A stretch of DNA of 64,000 nt from Pycnopodia helianthoides (taxonomy: Eukaryota > Echinodermata > Asteroidea > Forcipulatida > Asteriidae), in the NCBI GenBank assembly GCA_032158295.1, contig CM063252.1, positions 10,590,744-10,654,743 of the forward strand, written 5' to 3'. Positions 22,501 through 34,212 of this stretch are shown piece by piece (within the stretch, counting starts at the first letter, position 1; every line of letters begins with the position of its first letter). The notes beneath the pieces were generated by a model, which saw only the letters and a program-made list of their open reading frames with translations, was not told where the DNA came from and did not search any database. The translations under genes were made by a program, and so were the position numbers.

Positions 22501-25500
22501 TGTCTGGCCACTGACTCACTGTGATCATGATGACAGTGCCTCTTTAACACAGGTATTGAGGCATTGCGTGGTGTGGTAACAATGTATTTTCAGTTCGCGG
22601 TAACATCATGTGTGTATATCTACTTTGCTGTGTGGATTTGTTATTTGAGAACTTGTCTTGCTATTTGTTCTACTGCCACATAGTAGTTTTTCGAATTTTG
22701 GGAGACAACTTAGCTCTGAACAGAACTGTCCTGCTTATTAACTACTACCTGGGCGGGAAGTAGGGAATCGGCTTGGACTACTATGTTCGCTAATTGTGCT
22801 GTTGGATGTGTAATGAATAAATAAATAATTAATAATTTTATGAGGTTTAGGACGCCCTTTCTCTTGGTTTTTGTGTGATGTTCAGAATAGGTGAGAAGAC
22901 TGCCCTCCACTGCATTGACCGACATCCGACCCAAGCGAATCTTGTGGCTGCGGGAAGCCAAGACAGTGTCCTCAACTTCTGGGATTTGAGGCAAGAAAAA
23001 TTTCCGGTCACGCTCTTCGACGGTCACAAAGGACCAAGTAAGTCGCTGGCTTCACTTTCTGCTGTGGAAAAGGGATGCTCAAAATTCTGTGCATCATGCT
23101 TGGATTAAAACTAGAGGACACAAGGCAGAGTTTATTTAATGTTTTTTTTTAATTTGTTCCCTCCAGTAAAAAAAAAACCTGACACTCGCAGCCAAATACT
23201 GAACTATGGTCATTATACAAATTTGTTTGTTTGATTTGAAACACAATCTTTAAAAACAGTGGAACACAGAAACGCATACAAATATGAGAGTACTCTATGT
23301 GAAAAACAAACAACGAATCAGACCTTTGTTTGTTTTAAAGAAAAACTTGGCGTAAATGTTGATGAATTCAACATTTGCGTTGATTTGTAAGGATTTTTAT
23401 GAACTGATTTCAAGATTTTTTTTTAAAAGATACTCTTTTGACTTGAAGAATTTGTGTCAGACGTCTCCGCCAGATGATAAAATCGTCTCTTGACTTGTAG
23501 AGCTCCTAGAACTTTCGCCGGACAAGGAATATTTTTTTTCAAAACATTTCTTCCCTTTTTTTTTCCCGGGGAGGATTCAACGTTAACACCACCCATGGGA
23601 CTCCGATGATAAAGTCCACAAATCTCTAAACGAGATAAAATCGCCGAGATAAAATCGCACATTAAAACGAACAGTTTAAAAATTGCTACTCATTAAAGTA
23701 AACCTAATTTTGTTTGATTTTCTTTTTGGGTTGAGGGTAGGGGCAGGTTTGGGCAGCTGGCGTAACTAGAAATTAAGTCATATTCAAGAAAACTGTATCT
23801 GAAAAACCTAAAAAATAAAATGCAATCAGCTGATTTCATTTGGAGGCCAAGCAGGGGAAAGCAATAATTGTTGGGGGCTTTTGATGTATCAAACCATTAT
23901 TTAGTGCATTTTTGATGTCATTTAGGGAGCCCGGCAAGGGTTTTGAGCAAGGCCCCCCCCCCACCCCCAATGTGCCCTCTCTTGGTACAGCATTGGTTTT
24001 TGGAGGTTGAACCTTACAAAGTAGAATACAACCCTATTAAAAAGAGTTCCAGAAAAAACACAAATATCCAGAAAACAGTCACTGTAGTTCGGCCAATGTT
24101 AAAGGTATTATACAGGATTGGTAAGCTTACAAACTCAAAATAAACTTTGTAAGCTTCCTGGTTATGAAGTTCATTCTAGAACCATTTTTTTCTGTGAAAC
24201 ACTTTCCCTCTGTAATGAAGTCATATTCGAGAAAACTGTATCTGTAAACCTAAAACAAAAACGCAACAGCTGATTTTGGTTGTTAAACCAAAATTAGATC
24301 CAGCCCAAATTCACAGGTTTGTGTATATTGTTGATCACACAAAACATGAACACTGTGTGCGACTATATTGTCAGCTCTAGCTCTACCAATCCCGTATAAT
24401 ACCTTTAATTGTCAAAGCTTCTAGTTGATCAGCGCTCACTACAAGGAAACAGTGCATTTGTTAAAACTCGCCTGTCACTTTCCTTTCAGTTTGGGAGGTG
24501 AAATTTCACCCGACGTACTCCAATCACCTGTTCACATGTTCAGAAGACGGTTCCGTTTTTCACTGGAATGGCTCAGGGTCTCCATTGGGTTCACAACTTG
24601 CAACCGGAACAGGTAAATGTGGTTAACGGTAGTTATTAATCATGAGTAAAGATACATTTGTTAGTTATTTAGTTTTGTACTAAAGACACTGGACACCTTC
24701 GGTAATTGTCAAAGACCAGTCTTCTCACTTGGTGTATCTTAACATATGCACAAAATAACAAACCTTTGAAAATTTGAACTCAATTGGTCGTCGAAAGTGC
24801 GAGATAATAATGGGAGAAAAAAACACCCTTGTCACACGAAGTTGTGTGCTTTCAGATGCTTGATTTCAAGACCTCATGCTGAGGTCTCAAAATCAATTCA
24901 AATATTTTACTGAGAAATTACTTCTATCTCAAAAACTATGTTACTTCAGAGGGAGCCGTTTCTCACAATGTTTTAAACTATCAACAGCTCTCCATTGCTC
25001 GTTACCAAGTAAGTTTTTATGCTAACAATTATTTTGAGTAATGACCAATAGTGTCCAGTGCCTTTAAAGGTATGGTCTTACTTTGGTAATGACCCTGAAA
25101 AAATGGTGTCATTTTTTTTTTGGAAGCCTACTTGTTATTAAGAAGGTGCTGGTAGTAACCATCCTGCAAAATAATTTTGTCGGATTTGGAAATCAATAAA
25201 AGCATTTCCCATGCCTACATCCTTATGCACTGTGAAGGGGGTAACCCTGTTTCAGCCCCAGGAGTAGGTGGCAACCCTGGTGACAGTTGATTTGGGTTGA
25301 CGGCCCAAACCAGTTAAGTGTAGCCCTCACCTTAAAGTGGCCGTAAGGCCTTGTGAGTTAGGCGATATCTCATTTTAAAAAAAGGTGAATGCAAATATCT
25401 TGTTTTTAATTTCCACAAGGTGATTCCATCTACCCAAGCTTGGGTCTCGGCGGGCTCCCGTCCAAGCCCTCGGTCAGTTCCCCCACCAATCCGTGGCTGA

Positions 25501-25640
25501 ACAGCGACCAAGTGGACACCAGCCACGTCTTACCCTCCAACATCATGCCCGTCAATAGCATCGACGTCGAGGGCGACAAACTTGTGTGCGGTACGGACGG
25601 CGAAGCAGTATTTGTAGTGAATGGTCTCGGGCTAAGATGA
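16515..25640 (+). CDS. NUP43: Nucleoporin Nup43 (WD40 protein of the Y complex)
   Basis: Eight coding exons: 16515-16634, 18146-18319, 19980-20057, 21227-21389, 22152-22287, 22886-23037, 24490-24612 and 25420-25640. All have GT-AG borders and compatible phases. They total 1167 nt, or 388 residues, against 380 in human Nup43. The N-terminus MANISVKFVSQKVNKVRWQP and GSWDND match the family start. WD40 blade motifs follow: TTAGEDGRLNVLRLEH, QMKIWDLRQPG, LHCIDRHPTQANLVAAGSQD, FWDLRQEKFPVTLF, VKFHPTYSNHLFTCSEDGSV. The end, NSIDVEGDKLVCGTDGEAVF, matches the vertebrate C-terminus. Nup43 is a seven-bladed propeller at the periphery of the Nup107-160 scaffold, acting in pore assembly and at kinetochores. 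The ATG has an A at -3 and is preceded by a MITE. No frame breaks occur, in contrast to LATS downstream. Confidence 0.96.
16862..17408. repeat. Large high-identity inverted repeat in NUP43 intron 1
   Basis: Arms of about 140 bp at 16862-17007 and 17272-17408 are nearly perfect reverse complements. Both contain AGAACTCCAGGTGCAGAAACG or its complement, the AATACAAAACTTTTTTTCAT stretch, GAGGTTCATGGAACCTCAT and CCTACTCCTAGAATTATGA. The 265-bp spacer is unique in the window. Once transcribed, the intron could form a long double-stranded stem. Confidence 0.88.
17791..17950. promoter_or_regulatory. Repeated octamer-like plus CRE-like motifs in NUP43 intron 1
   Basis: AAGTCATGAATATGCATAA followed by GTGACGTCACGC occurs at 17792-17822. 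A second copy at 17863-17891 lacks two bases between the modules, and an inverted variant TGCATGACGTAATCATGCAT lies at 17923-17942. Each pairs an ATGCAT/ATATGCAT site (POU-like) with a TGACGTCA or TGACGTAA site (CREB/ATF-like). The local sequence is also CpG-richer than the rest of the intron. It may be an enhancer-like cluster or the ends of an unknown repeat. Confidence 0.35.
18630..19375. repeat. Four tandem copies of a roughly 150-bp unit, NUP43 intron 2
   Basis: Units begin near 18640, 18930, 19080 and 19230 with CTCTTTGATCTAATTCTCTA, then GCTGAGGACACTGTT, GCTCTCTGTGAAATATACAT and AAGTGAAATGCCATCATCTC. The first copy is the most diverged; the last three are close to each other. It is non-coding. 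Confidence 0.8.
19445..19990 (+). other. Duplicated 3' splice site and start of NUP43 exon 3
   Basis: A unit of about 165 bp containing GGGATGACAC, CATTCAGCTGTG, CACTTCACAT, GCCTCAC and TTGACATTCTACTTGCAG occurs three times, ending at acceptors 19583, 19749 and 19979. The last is the real exon 3 acceptor. The first copy also carries the opening of exon 3 (TTTGTGAACTCGGAGACACT) from 19584, with a six-base CATGTA insertion, then CCT followed by a donor-like GTATGG. The second has only TTTGT left and is interrupted by a GGGCCC-family fragment. The first copy is therefore a potential pseudo-exon. Confidence 0.8.
20115..20262. mobile_element. Short palindromic element ending near CGCCATTTTGGGAGT
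   Basis: It runs from CACCATTTTGGGAGTCCACA through to ACTCCCAAAATGGCGCAACC and ends near TGACGATGACGTCAGG. Related sequence occurs at about 49235-49375 and 55415-55735 (CTTGGTTGCGCCATTTTGGG). The ends are approximate. It lies in NUP43 intron 3. Confidence 0.5.
20322..20683. mobile_element. TTAA MITE, CAGTGGATACT subfamily
   Basis: It begins AGGCAGTGGATACTTTGGGTA and ends CAATTACCAAAAGTGTACCC followed by TGCCT. TTAA is at 20318-20321 and 20684-20687. The interior resembles the elements at 24683-25063 and 27068-27300. It lies in NUP43 intron 3. Confidence 0.75.
21422..22010. mobile_element. GGCTACGGCT MITE next to a rearranged SINE, NUP43 intron 4
   Basis: 21422-21597 is an intact-looking MITE, from CCGAATTGGCGGCTACAGTT to GTAGCCACCAATTCAGACGC. 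From about 21630 to 21820 lies the reverse complement of the tRNA-like SINE head seen at 30832 (box B as GGGACTCAAACCCAAACTCT). From about 21820 to 22010 the SINE body continues in forward orientation (GCACCTTGTAAACCGTTACA) to an ATT-rich end. The switch in orientation indicates an internal inversion or two insertions. Confidence 0.65.
24103..25063. mobile_element. Two TTAA MITEs flanking NUP43 exon 7
   Basis: 24103-24403 begins AGGTATTATACAGGATTGG and ends CCAATCCCGTATAATACCT, with TTAA at 24099-24102 and 24404-24407 (family B). 24683-25063 begins AAGACACTGGACACCTTCGG and ends CCAATAGTGTCCAGTGCCT, with TTAA at the right end only. The coding exon 24490-24612 lies between them. Confidence 0.75.
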
Positions 25641-28600
25641 AGATGAGTACATTCATGGGTTTGTTTCTTCATCAAGGATGTTGGCCCTTTAAGTCTAAAG
25701 GATTATTATTAAGATGGCGTGTATATATGCCAAATTTTTATAGACACGCCTACGGCAGATGGTTTATTATGACCAGAACAATTTCGGAGAGCCTTAATTT
25801 TGTTTTTGCTGGCAGTCAGACTTTTCATTGTGTAGTGTGCACAGGCATGCACCTACCATGCTATGTTTAGTTTTCACTCGTACAAAGAGGGACACCAGGT
25901 TTTGGAAAACATGCCTTGTAATATTCCTTTTCCGGGGGGTTATTGTGTAACCCAGAATTATGTCCTGATGTACAAATGTGGCATACAAGAACGGACAGGC
26001 TGCCACCATTGTTTATCAGTGTATTCGGGTCAATGGGAGGTAAGTCCAAAGCAGTGTAAGATTCCAGCATACCATGGCAGATAATCGGCCGCGGATCACG
26101 GCCGAGGTTCTGCGAATTACTTGCCTAATCAAATTTTCTCACTCGACAACATTAAACCCAGGTGCTAATTATGGAAGCCTTTGTCGTCTTTCCTTTCTCA
26201 AGTCAGGGTTTCATTGTGGCAACGATATTTTCAAAGGAAAAAGATTGTCAAGAAGCTCTTAAAAGTTCCGAAAAATAATACTGTGGGCACAGACAATTTT
26301 TTCAGAATACCGACGTGAGGTGGCTAACAATGACTGTAAAAAACCAAAGAGTGCAACCCCAAGTTACCCCTCGTAAAATTTTGCAATTCTCCCCGATGTT
26401 AAAAATCCTTTAATGAACCAGAAGCCTGCAATGTAAAATGGTAACCAAGATGACAGCATTTCATCCAGTACTTAACTTCAAGTATCAAGTTTTGAGATAA
26501 GAAAACCAAATGTTCTTCTTTTGTTAGCAGATTCAACATAATTTTGTTGTGGTGTGGCCGATCTTTCTAGCCCATCGGACTCTCGTTCTGATGGTCTAGT
26601 CATCAGAGTGTGGGCTCTATTCCCAGTCGTGACACTTGTGCCCTTGAGCAAGGCATTTAACCATAAACTGCTTCTCTTAACCCAGGTGTATTAACGTGAA
26701 CATGCAAGGGCTGAGACGGTATTATGCTGGATTAACACCTTAGTGCTAAAATAAGCAGCTTGAGGTTGTATGCTCCCTAGGGAATTAAGAAAGTTAAAGG
26801 AACGGTCTAAAAGTATGCCTGATGAACAGGGATAATAATGTTGTAAAGCGCCTTGATCTAGCTACTAGGATGTGTGCGCTTTATAAGAATCCATTGTTTT
26901 AATGATTATAACTATAAGAAAAATATTGTATTGGAAGATTATGAAAACACCTTTCAAAATATCTTTATACATGTACATGTACCATTTCTGTCAAGAAAAA
27001 GTACGTTTGGTAATTATCAAAATAATTGAAAATTAATCAGGTTCAATCGGATAGGTCACTGATTATAGGGGTGGATTCTTTTGGTAATTGTCAAAGACTA
27101 GTATCCCAACTTGGTGTATCCCAACACTATGCATACTTTTAATAACAAACCAGTAAAAGTTTTGGCTCAACTGGTCATCGAGGTTGCAAGAAAAATCTCC
27201 TAAATATTTTAGTAAGAAAGTACCTCTTTCTCAAAAACTGCGTTACTTCAGAGAAAGTAATTTCTCACGATATTTTATGCTATCAGCAGCTCTCAGGTAC
27301 GAACAAATAAATCTTTGTTCGAACAAGAACAAATCTTTGTTCGAACAAAAAAATCTTTGTTCGATGGAAAAAAAAATCTTTGTTCGATGGAAAAAAAAAT
27401 CTTCGTTCAAAGTTGGAAGACATTATTGTAATCCACCAGTAGAAATGTTACATGGGCTTAGGCAGGAACATTATTTCAGGCGTAATGGAAAAGAAAAACA
27501 ATGATAGGCCTGTATCCATGTGATGGATGTCATTTTTGTTATGTGCATTCCACCAACATAACAAATAGCGTGTATTTGTTATCACAACTTACATTGATTT
27601 CATTAAGCTATCAGTTTAGGACAAAAACAAAGTTGCTGGCGCGAATTAAACTTATTGCTTTTGTATGAAAAGTGTAAGCCTTGTTTGTTTTTTGTACTGG
27701 TATTGTTTTTAAGATGTATTGCTTTGTTTTTTGTCAAGTGTAGTTGAGGTCTTGGTGGTGTTTTAATTCCAATTAGTGTATTGTTTCGGGAAAGGACAAT
27801 TGCAAAGAGCTGTTAAAGTGAAAAGTTTTCTCCAAACGCAGACAGTACTACTGATGCTGGTAGAGTGCTTGTTCAGTCACCACACACTGCCAATCGCCCC
27901 TTTTTTCTAGTTTCCCACCTTGAACGTTTTATAGAGCTCCCAAGTCCAGCTTCTACTGAAGACGATCAGAGCATATAAACCCCTTGCATTGGCCGCCATA
28001 TTTGATGACACTTGCACGCGTGAAAGGCTATCTCATTGGCCGAGAGTTGTGCGCAGCGCGTACACGCGGCACATTTCCATTGTTTTTCATCAACGATGGT
28101 GGTCAGTGACCTCATGTGCAATCCATCTATTGATTGAAACATCGTCGTGTGGTCAGACTACTGCTGGTATATCAAAACCACAACATCTAAAAAATGATTT
28201 TAATCACATTGTCACTGCAATCCTACGAAAGCCCAAGCGTGCCACGGAAGTTTATAGTCAGCGGGAAAGTATTTATTACAAATTTATAAATCGAAATGAC
28301 GAATTCATAATTTGAAATGAGGAATTAATAACTTGTTGATACAAATCAAATCATTTGTTATTACAAATTAATAATTCATTTAATGCAACTTAATAATTTT
28401 TTCGAATAAATGAATTTATTATTATTATGATCTGATGAATTATTAATTTGTTATAACAAATTACTTTCCCTGCTAGTAATGATATACTTCAGTGGCACGA
28501 TTTGGCTTTCATACAAACCTTTTTTTTCAAACGTCTGTATGTTTCGTTTGGTTCTGAGTTGACTTGCGGATAGAAATTGGCACACAGCCTCCCAATTTCT

Positions 28601-29980
28601 TTTCTTGTCACAATTTGCAAACTCAAAGGAAAGATTGGCTCTGTCCCAAAATAGATCAACGATTTGACCTTGAAAAAGAAACATTTTGTAAACAGACAAC
28701 TTTTGGGGCCACATGTTGGGGCTTGCGTTTTTCATTTCACCTGCCCTTTTTCGAAATCACGGCTTTAACTCGGCTTTGGCTTGGGCTCCGCCATGTGTTT
28801 AGAAGACTTGCGCAAACCTCACGGGGCTTCAATCAGGCAGACGGATCCCAAGCCGCATCCTGATCCCATGTCGTGGTTTCGAAAAGGGCCGCAGCAAGAA
28901 GCCAGCGCTGTTTGTGCCGACACGGTCCGACCGTTAAAAATACCCTAGGACGCCCTCATTGGGGGGCTGTCTCAAATAATGCACAGTAGCCAACTATTCG
29001 GTCACGTGACCAGTGAACTATGTGAACAATGCATTTAGAGGGTCTGCGGGTGTCTACTCGGTGTCAATCAATCGAGCACCTGTATGTTTCAACGCACGAC
29101 ATTCCTGACTAGAAATTCATTGACCCGCTTCCCGTTGGACTGGTAAGGAGAATTTAAAATTTGGCTCGGTAAAAAAAAAAACCACTTGCTGAGTGTGTCG
29201 TCGGCAAATGACCTCCATGGTGAAAGTGGTAGTAAAAAATAATAATAATAAAAGAAGGAAAATAAAGCACTTTGATTGATTGTAAAATTTCTAATTTATC
29301 GGGATGAATATGTTATCATATTAATATTATTATTATGGTAAATTTGAATAAGAAAGACTTCATGATTTTAATTACTAATTCATTGAATTAATGTTTTTTG
29401 TGTTGTTGTGTTATTTTAGCACTCATTTGTCGAATAGATTGGTTTTTACCCGTAAACTTATTCAAATGATTTCAAATTCAATGGTTAAAAAATAATTGTT
29501 ATTGTTTTGTCTGTTTTGTCTCTGTCCCAATTTACATTGTGTTTTTCACCACTCGTTGTTTTATTTTTATTAAAAGTAAATGTGACATGTGAAAGTAGTT
29601 TTAAACATTTTAATAAAACTGGACTTGTAAATCTTTTATATTCAATGCACATTGATTTTGGAGCGAAATGGGTGATATTTTTTTTATGACGACCAAGTGT
29701 TGATGATGATCGAAAGTAAATTCTCCCTACCTACAAGAATTTCCCATGAATCTGAGCGAAAAACTGCATAATGATATTGTCACCGTGTAATGCACAGTCT
29801 ATAATCTCTCAATTTACTACAGTAGTTGCCGAAAATGTAACCGGAATATCTCCAATTAGGTAGCTGGCACATGGTAAACAAACGTGTGGAGAAGAACAAG
29901 GAAATCTTATCTGCCCAGGAAAAATGACTTGAAACCATGTGAGTTCTTCTGTGGCGAGGAAAAATAACACATTCCATTCT
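25641..29980. other. NUP43 3' UTR and intergenic region with repeat fragments
   Basis: No coding exon is recognised. About 26555-26900 is a degraded tRNA-like SINE (GTGGCCGATC near 26555, CAGTCGTGACACTTG, ending near GCGCTTTATAAGAAT). About 27068-27300 is a truncated TTAA-type MITE, and 27304-27415 holds tandem AAATCTTTGTTCGATGGAAA-type units fused to it. About 28261-28472 is an AT-rich element with inverted ends GGGAAAGTA and TACTTTCCC. 27990-28100 and 28780-28970 are richer in CpG than their surroundings. No convincing polyadenylation signal was found close to the NUP43 stop. Confidence 0.5.
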
Positions 29981-29984
29981 CCTG

Positions 29985-30167
29985 CCGTCGATTTTTTGTC
30001 AAGCAAAATGGCTTCCGGACCGATGAGTAACGTGTTGATACGGAGATGGATCGAGATTTACATGTTGAAATCATGATTTGGAACAGATTTTACTGTTTGT
30101 TCGGCAAAAGAGGCGGGGTGAAGTGGAAAGAGAAACGGTGAATACTCTATGAACTACGTGAAATACA
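29985..30167 (+). promoter_or_regulatory. Probable LATS core promoter and non-coding first exon
   Basis: CAAAATGGCTTCCGGACCG near 30004 combines a YY1-like AAAATGGC with an ETS-like CTTCCGG on one face, the usual arrangement around housekeeping transcription starts. The following sequence runs to a strong donor, AAATACA|GTAAGT, with GT at 30168-30169. This could splice to the acceptor at 37759-37760, whose exon carries the LATS start codon after 77 nt of leader. There is no direct evidence of transcription. Confidence 0.4.
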
Positions 30168-30831
30168 GTAAGTTGAATTTAGCCGTGTTTAAATGAGCGA
30201 GTTTGGTTGGTATTTTAGTTACAAGGTCAACTTTGCTTGAACGTTTTGAACGAGTCGTTTAGTCTAGACGTGCTGTAGCACCGTCATGTACATGTGTGTA
30301 CATGATATGTATGTACATCATTACAGTATCATAAATGTTGCTTGCTCTATACATGTACTTCCTGAGTTCCATGAATGATAGAGGAAGTACGGATCAAACA
30401 GCCTCTAGCCTGATGGACGAATGGTGAATTAATTAAATTAGTCAACTAACTGACTCTAGTGTCTAGCACTAGCAAAATTGCTACATATGAATGAATGCGA
30501 ATAACATCGATTAGAAATAGAACATTGTAAATAAAACGTTTCCCAAAATCCATATTTTAAAATAAATAGGGTCTACTAATACTATAGCCTAGGAGCTGAG
30601 AATGTAGGTAAGTACACTTCAAAGCTATACCTGCGCCTCCGCGGAGTCAAACTCACACTACATTTATAGTTTACAGTACCGTAAAGTACGCCGCATTCTT
30701 TATAGTTCGAGTGTACCTGTATTCTTAATAATAGTCAGTGAGTTTTAGTTACTCTGATAAATTATTGCACTGAGAATGAATCTACTTCTTATTCTTCTAC
30801 TAATACTTTCTAGCGTATTTTAGTTACTTGG

Positions 30832-31250
30832 CGTGTTGTGGCCGAGCGGATAAGAGCACCGGACTCAAGCTCTGGTGTTTCTGTTCAGCAGAGTGTGGGT
30901 TCGAGTCCCAGTCGTGACACTTGTGGTCCTTAAGCAAGACACTTTACCATTATTGCTTCGTCCTTCGGATGGGACGTAAAGCCGTTGGTCCCGTGTGTTG
31001 TGTAATGCACGTAAAAGAACCCAGTGCACTTATCAAAAAGAGAAGGGGTTCGCCCCGGTGTTCCTGGTTTGATTGGCAGCATATTGCGCCACCGCACCTT
31101 GTAAACCATTACATTGTGCTATAAATGCATTAGGTCTCATACTTCAAAACGTAGCTCCACATACATGTCAGGTAAAAATACTGAGCGCTTTGTATCCTTT
31201 GGCAAAAGGCGGTACATGTATATAAATACAGTTATTATTATTATTTTATT
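30832..31250 (+). mobile_element. tRNA(Leu/Ser)-like SINE, near full length
   Basis: The head has a box A-like GTGGCCGAGCGGATAAGAG and a box B-like GGGTTCGAGTCCC spaced like a class II tRNA with a long variable arm, then GTGACACTTGTGGTCCTTAA. The body includes GATGGGACGTAAAGCCGTTG and GCACCTTGTAAACCATTACA, and the 3' end is TATAAATACAGTTATTATTA. Fragments of the same family lie at about 21630-22010, 26555-26900, 37310-37385 (inverted), 43965-44290 and 51366-51690. The ATT-rich tail resembles that of the LINE fragment at 36725. Confidence 0.8.
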
Positions 31251-31669
31251 ATTAGCGTTAAAGTTTAACAACAACCCGGGGTTAATGTCATTGAATGAAC
31301 AGCACTCCGCGCTTACATGACTAATGACAACACTTTTGCTCAAAGTAACACGGCTGTCAGACAAACATTTGACCACTTGACTTAACGCGATCACCACATC
31401 ATCGGGGCACCAAACATAGTCAGTACACGCGAACAGAACTTGAACATTCTGAACTCATGTAAATGTAAAATTGTTAGTGAAACTTGACACTTTGTTTGAG
31501 ATCCGGATACTAACTTAACTTTTATTTTTAGCATTAGGCTAGAGTGCTATTAAAAGTGCACTCAATTTTTGACGAATTCATTCAAAAGTCAAAAGATACC
31601 CTTTGAGTTTTTAACGAGCTCAGCCCATCATTCATAACCATGGAAAAAGAACCAGGAGAAAAGTGAAGG

Positions 31670-32070
31670 ACGTCAGTCTGTGTGAGTCTGCTGTTTCTGT
31701 TTGGTTACAAATTCACACAGTTTCAAAAGGTTATTATCTAGTACAGTAAACTTCGCCATCATACATAAAGCGAAAGCAAGTGAACTTTACTGTTATGCGC
31801 TATGTTCGAGGGGTAGATGTGTTTATTTTGAAGACGTGTTGCCGTCTGCAACTCCGCGCTCAAACTTCCACGCACCTTTCAGAAGTGTGCGTGGAAGTTC
31901 AAGTGTTTAAATCGCAGATATGGCAACGCGTGTTCCAAACAAACAAATCTGCCCCTTGAACAAGATGGCGCGTAATCGTGAAAGTGCTTAAATTCTTTGT
32001 GTACAGCTGATAGAAAACATGCACACAAAGCAGACACACTGAACTGACACAGGCGGCGATTGAACAACCT
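31670..32070. mobile_element. Imperfect foldback element, about 400 bp
   Basis: The centre is near 31882, where CTTCCACGCACCTTTC meets AGAAGTGTGCGTGGAAG. Outward matches include CACGTGTTGCC-like and GGCAACGCGTGTT, GTTCGAGGGGTAGAT and ATCTGCCCCTTGAAC, and the ends GTCTGTGTGAGTCTGCTG and CAGACACACTGAAC. It is non-coding. Confidence 0.7.
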
Positions 32071-32192
32071 GTATTATACTAATCCCGTCTTTAGTCATGT
32101 TCCCCGTGTCCACCAGCAATAATGAACAGGGATTCTCATGATACCTATTTCTGGCTGTTTTACTCTGCCAACCCTTGGTTACATTTCAAAAG

Positions 32193-32480
32193 GCCGTGTT
32201 CGAATTGGCGGCTTAGGTTCCGGCTAGATCACCACCTCAACATGCATTGTAGTATAGAACATCGTTAGCAATACCCTTAGCAACAGTCACAGCTGTATCC
32301 GCGGAGCCAATAAATTGGACACAGCCTTGATAGACCCTTCCCATGAAATAATGTAAGTTGAACATCGCGCGTGTGCACTCTCCCTACTGGTTGACGCACA
32401 CATGTTTGTGCGTCTGCCTAGTGCACAACTCTATGGCGTTTGCCAACCAATAGTGTACATGGTACGCATGTGTGAATGGA
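32193..32480. mobile_element. GGCTACGGCT-family MITE followed by a palindromic fragment
   Basis: 32193-32330 has TCGAATTGGCGGCTTAGGTT, the core CATCGTTAGCAATACCC and a closing ATTGGACACAGCC. 32335-32480 (GACCCTTCCCATGAAATA to TTGCCAACCAATAGTGTACA) is related in inverse to about 60485-60690 (GTACAGACACTATTGGTTGG to CTTCATGGGAAGGGTC). Confidence 0.6.
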
Positions 32481-32564
32481 AAAGGTAAATTGTTACAATT
32501 CTCAATAAGGCTCTATTTTTTGACAAAATGCCTGATTATTGTAATCAGTATTTAAAATGTAAAT

Positions 32565-32710
32565 CAGGCCTGGAATTTTGATCTTTGAGAGGGCAAGGCC
32601 TATTTTTGCATTGGGCCCTTCCATCGGAAAATCTTTATGGGAAACTTTTACAAGTGGCACCAAGGCCAAGACCAGGGCAACAGAGGCCATGGCTTTTGTG
32701 TAATTCAAGC
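32565..32710. mobile_element. GGCCTGGAATTT repeat, copy 1
   Basis: The unit reads CAGGCCTGGAATTTTGATCT, GAGAGGGCAAGGCC, GTGGCACCAAGGCCAAGACC, AGGGCAACAGAGGCCATGGC and closes with an inverted AATTC. Other copies are at about 34226-34374, 33355-33560 (inverted), 38321-38450 (inverted), 44514-44675 (inverted), 62493-62600 and 63785-63850. Partial copies are at about 40345-40680 and 53466-53560. It gives spurious peptide similarity between unrelated small ORFs. Confidence 0.65.
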
Positions 32711-32933
32711 CGAGTACAGCAGTTACAGGGTTCGAACTGGCCTCATCATCACTGGACATGCTCTGTGGGCTAGTCACTGGTGGTTATTAAGAAACATTGT
32801 ACGTGTATTAAGCTATTTAGTAATGCAGAGGTCGTGGGTTTGAATTCCACACTGATTAATGTTACATTTTGATTTTCGGAAGTATGCATGGATACATTGT
32901 ATAAATGGTGCCAACATAATTTCTAAAAAGCAA

Positions 32934-33012
32934 GCCATGTTGCCATGTTGCCATGTTGCCATGTTGCCATGTTGCCATGTTGCCATGTTGCCATGTTGCC
33001 ATGTTGCCATGT
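32934..33012. repeat. (GCCATGTT)n, about ten copies
   Basis: An uninterrupted 8-bp tandem repeat of about 79 bp. It directly precedes the divergent GGGCCC-ended palindrome at 33036-33291. Confidence 0.95.
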
Positions 33013-33035
33013 TTGTGTAGTGAAAGGTCATTGAC

Positions 33036-33291
33036 CAGGGCCCAGTTTCATGGCTCGTGGACCGCAGAATTCTGCGCTTGTGATCACCATTCTCCACTTA
33101 CTGTGCGAGCGCTGAATTTCTGCGCTAGCTGTGTAAGCGAAGAATGCCTAGTAACGTGGAGTACACACGCGCACAAGCAAATATTCCCTGCTAACCTGTG
33201 AAATACGCTTGACGTAAGTGCGGAATTCCCTCCTTCCGTAAGCGCCGATTTTTTGCTTTAAAAGGTAAGCAGAGTTATGAAATTGGGCCCA
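33036..33291. mobile_element. Divergent GGGCCC-ended palindrome
   Basis: It begins AGGGCCCAGTTTCATGG and ends ATGAAATTGGGCCC. The interior differs from the main family (AGAATTCTGCGCTTG and GTAAGCGAAGAATGCC pairs), so it is a separate subfamily sharing only the ends. Confidence 0.65.
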
Positions 33292-34212
33292 GGCCTATCA
33301 TGAGTGCAAAGATTTTACAACACATTATGTAAATGTTTTTGTTACAAATGTTTTTGTAGGCCTGAAATTGTGATTTCAAAAAACACTTTCTATTATCAGG
33401 CCATGGAAAAACGTGGAGGCCATGGCCTCCCCAGTCTGTTGCCCTGGTTTTAGCCCTGGGGCCCCCTTCGATAAAGTTTCCCATACCTCAATATTTTCCA
33501 TTGGAAGTGCACTTTGCCAAATGAAAATGGCCTTGCGATCTCAAGATGAAAATCCGGGGCCCGTGTCATCCCACAAAAGTTGTAAAACTTCATTCAAAAC
33601 AACAATCTATAATTGTCATAAACATTATATTTAACTTTGTTTTGACTAATGAGTTTTATATGGCTGGCCATATATTCAGCTTCCCTCCTGTCTGGTATGA
33701 TCCATAATGACCGAACGTATTAGTTGTGAAATAACGAGATCTGGTTTTACATGTAGGCGGGTTTTTTTTAGTGAGTAAGTGATTGTACCATTTCTGCCAG
33801 TCATTTCTTGTATTTCCATGCAAGTTTGTCATACCGTGTGAATTCCAACATGCTTTGTAACCGACCGACTGAATTCCGTGTGAGTTTCACTCAAGCATGG
33901 ACGTATCCAGCCATTTCATGCATGTGGGGCTTTCACAGCTTTTGTGCCACCTAGTTTGACCATGCTTTTGACAAAACTGTTCCAGAGTTCATTGTAATTT
34001 GGATTTGTTTGCCCCACACATTTGTACGAAAAATTGTAGGCGGCTTCGCAATGCAGCGTGAGAAATTCCCAGGAAAGCCAAGGTGGATTGTAAACGTACA
34101 ATTGCACATTGTTGTTTGTACTTAGTGTTGACACATTATGATTAAATTTAATTCAAATGCCAAATTTGTTGTTACTCACGTTGGTAAGGACTAAAGGGCA
34201 AGGATGATTTAA

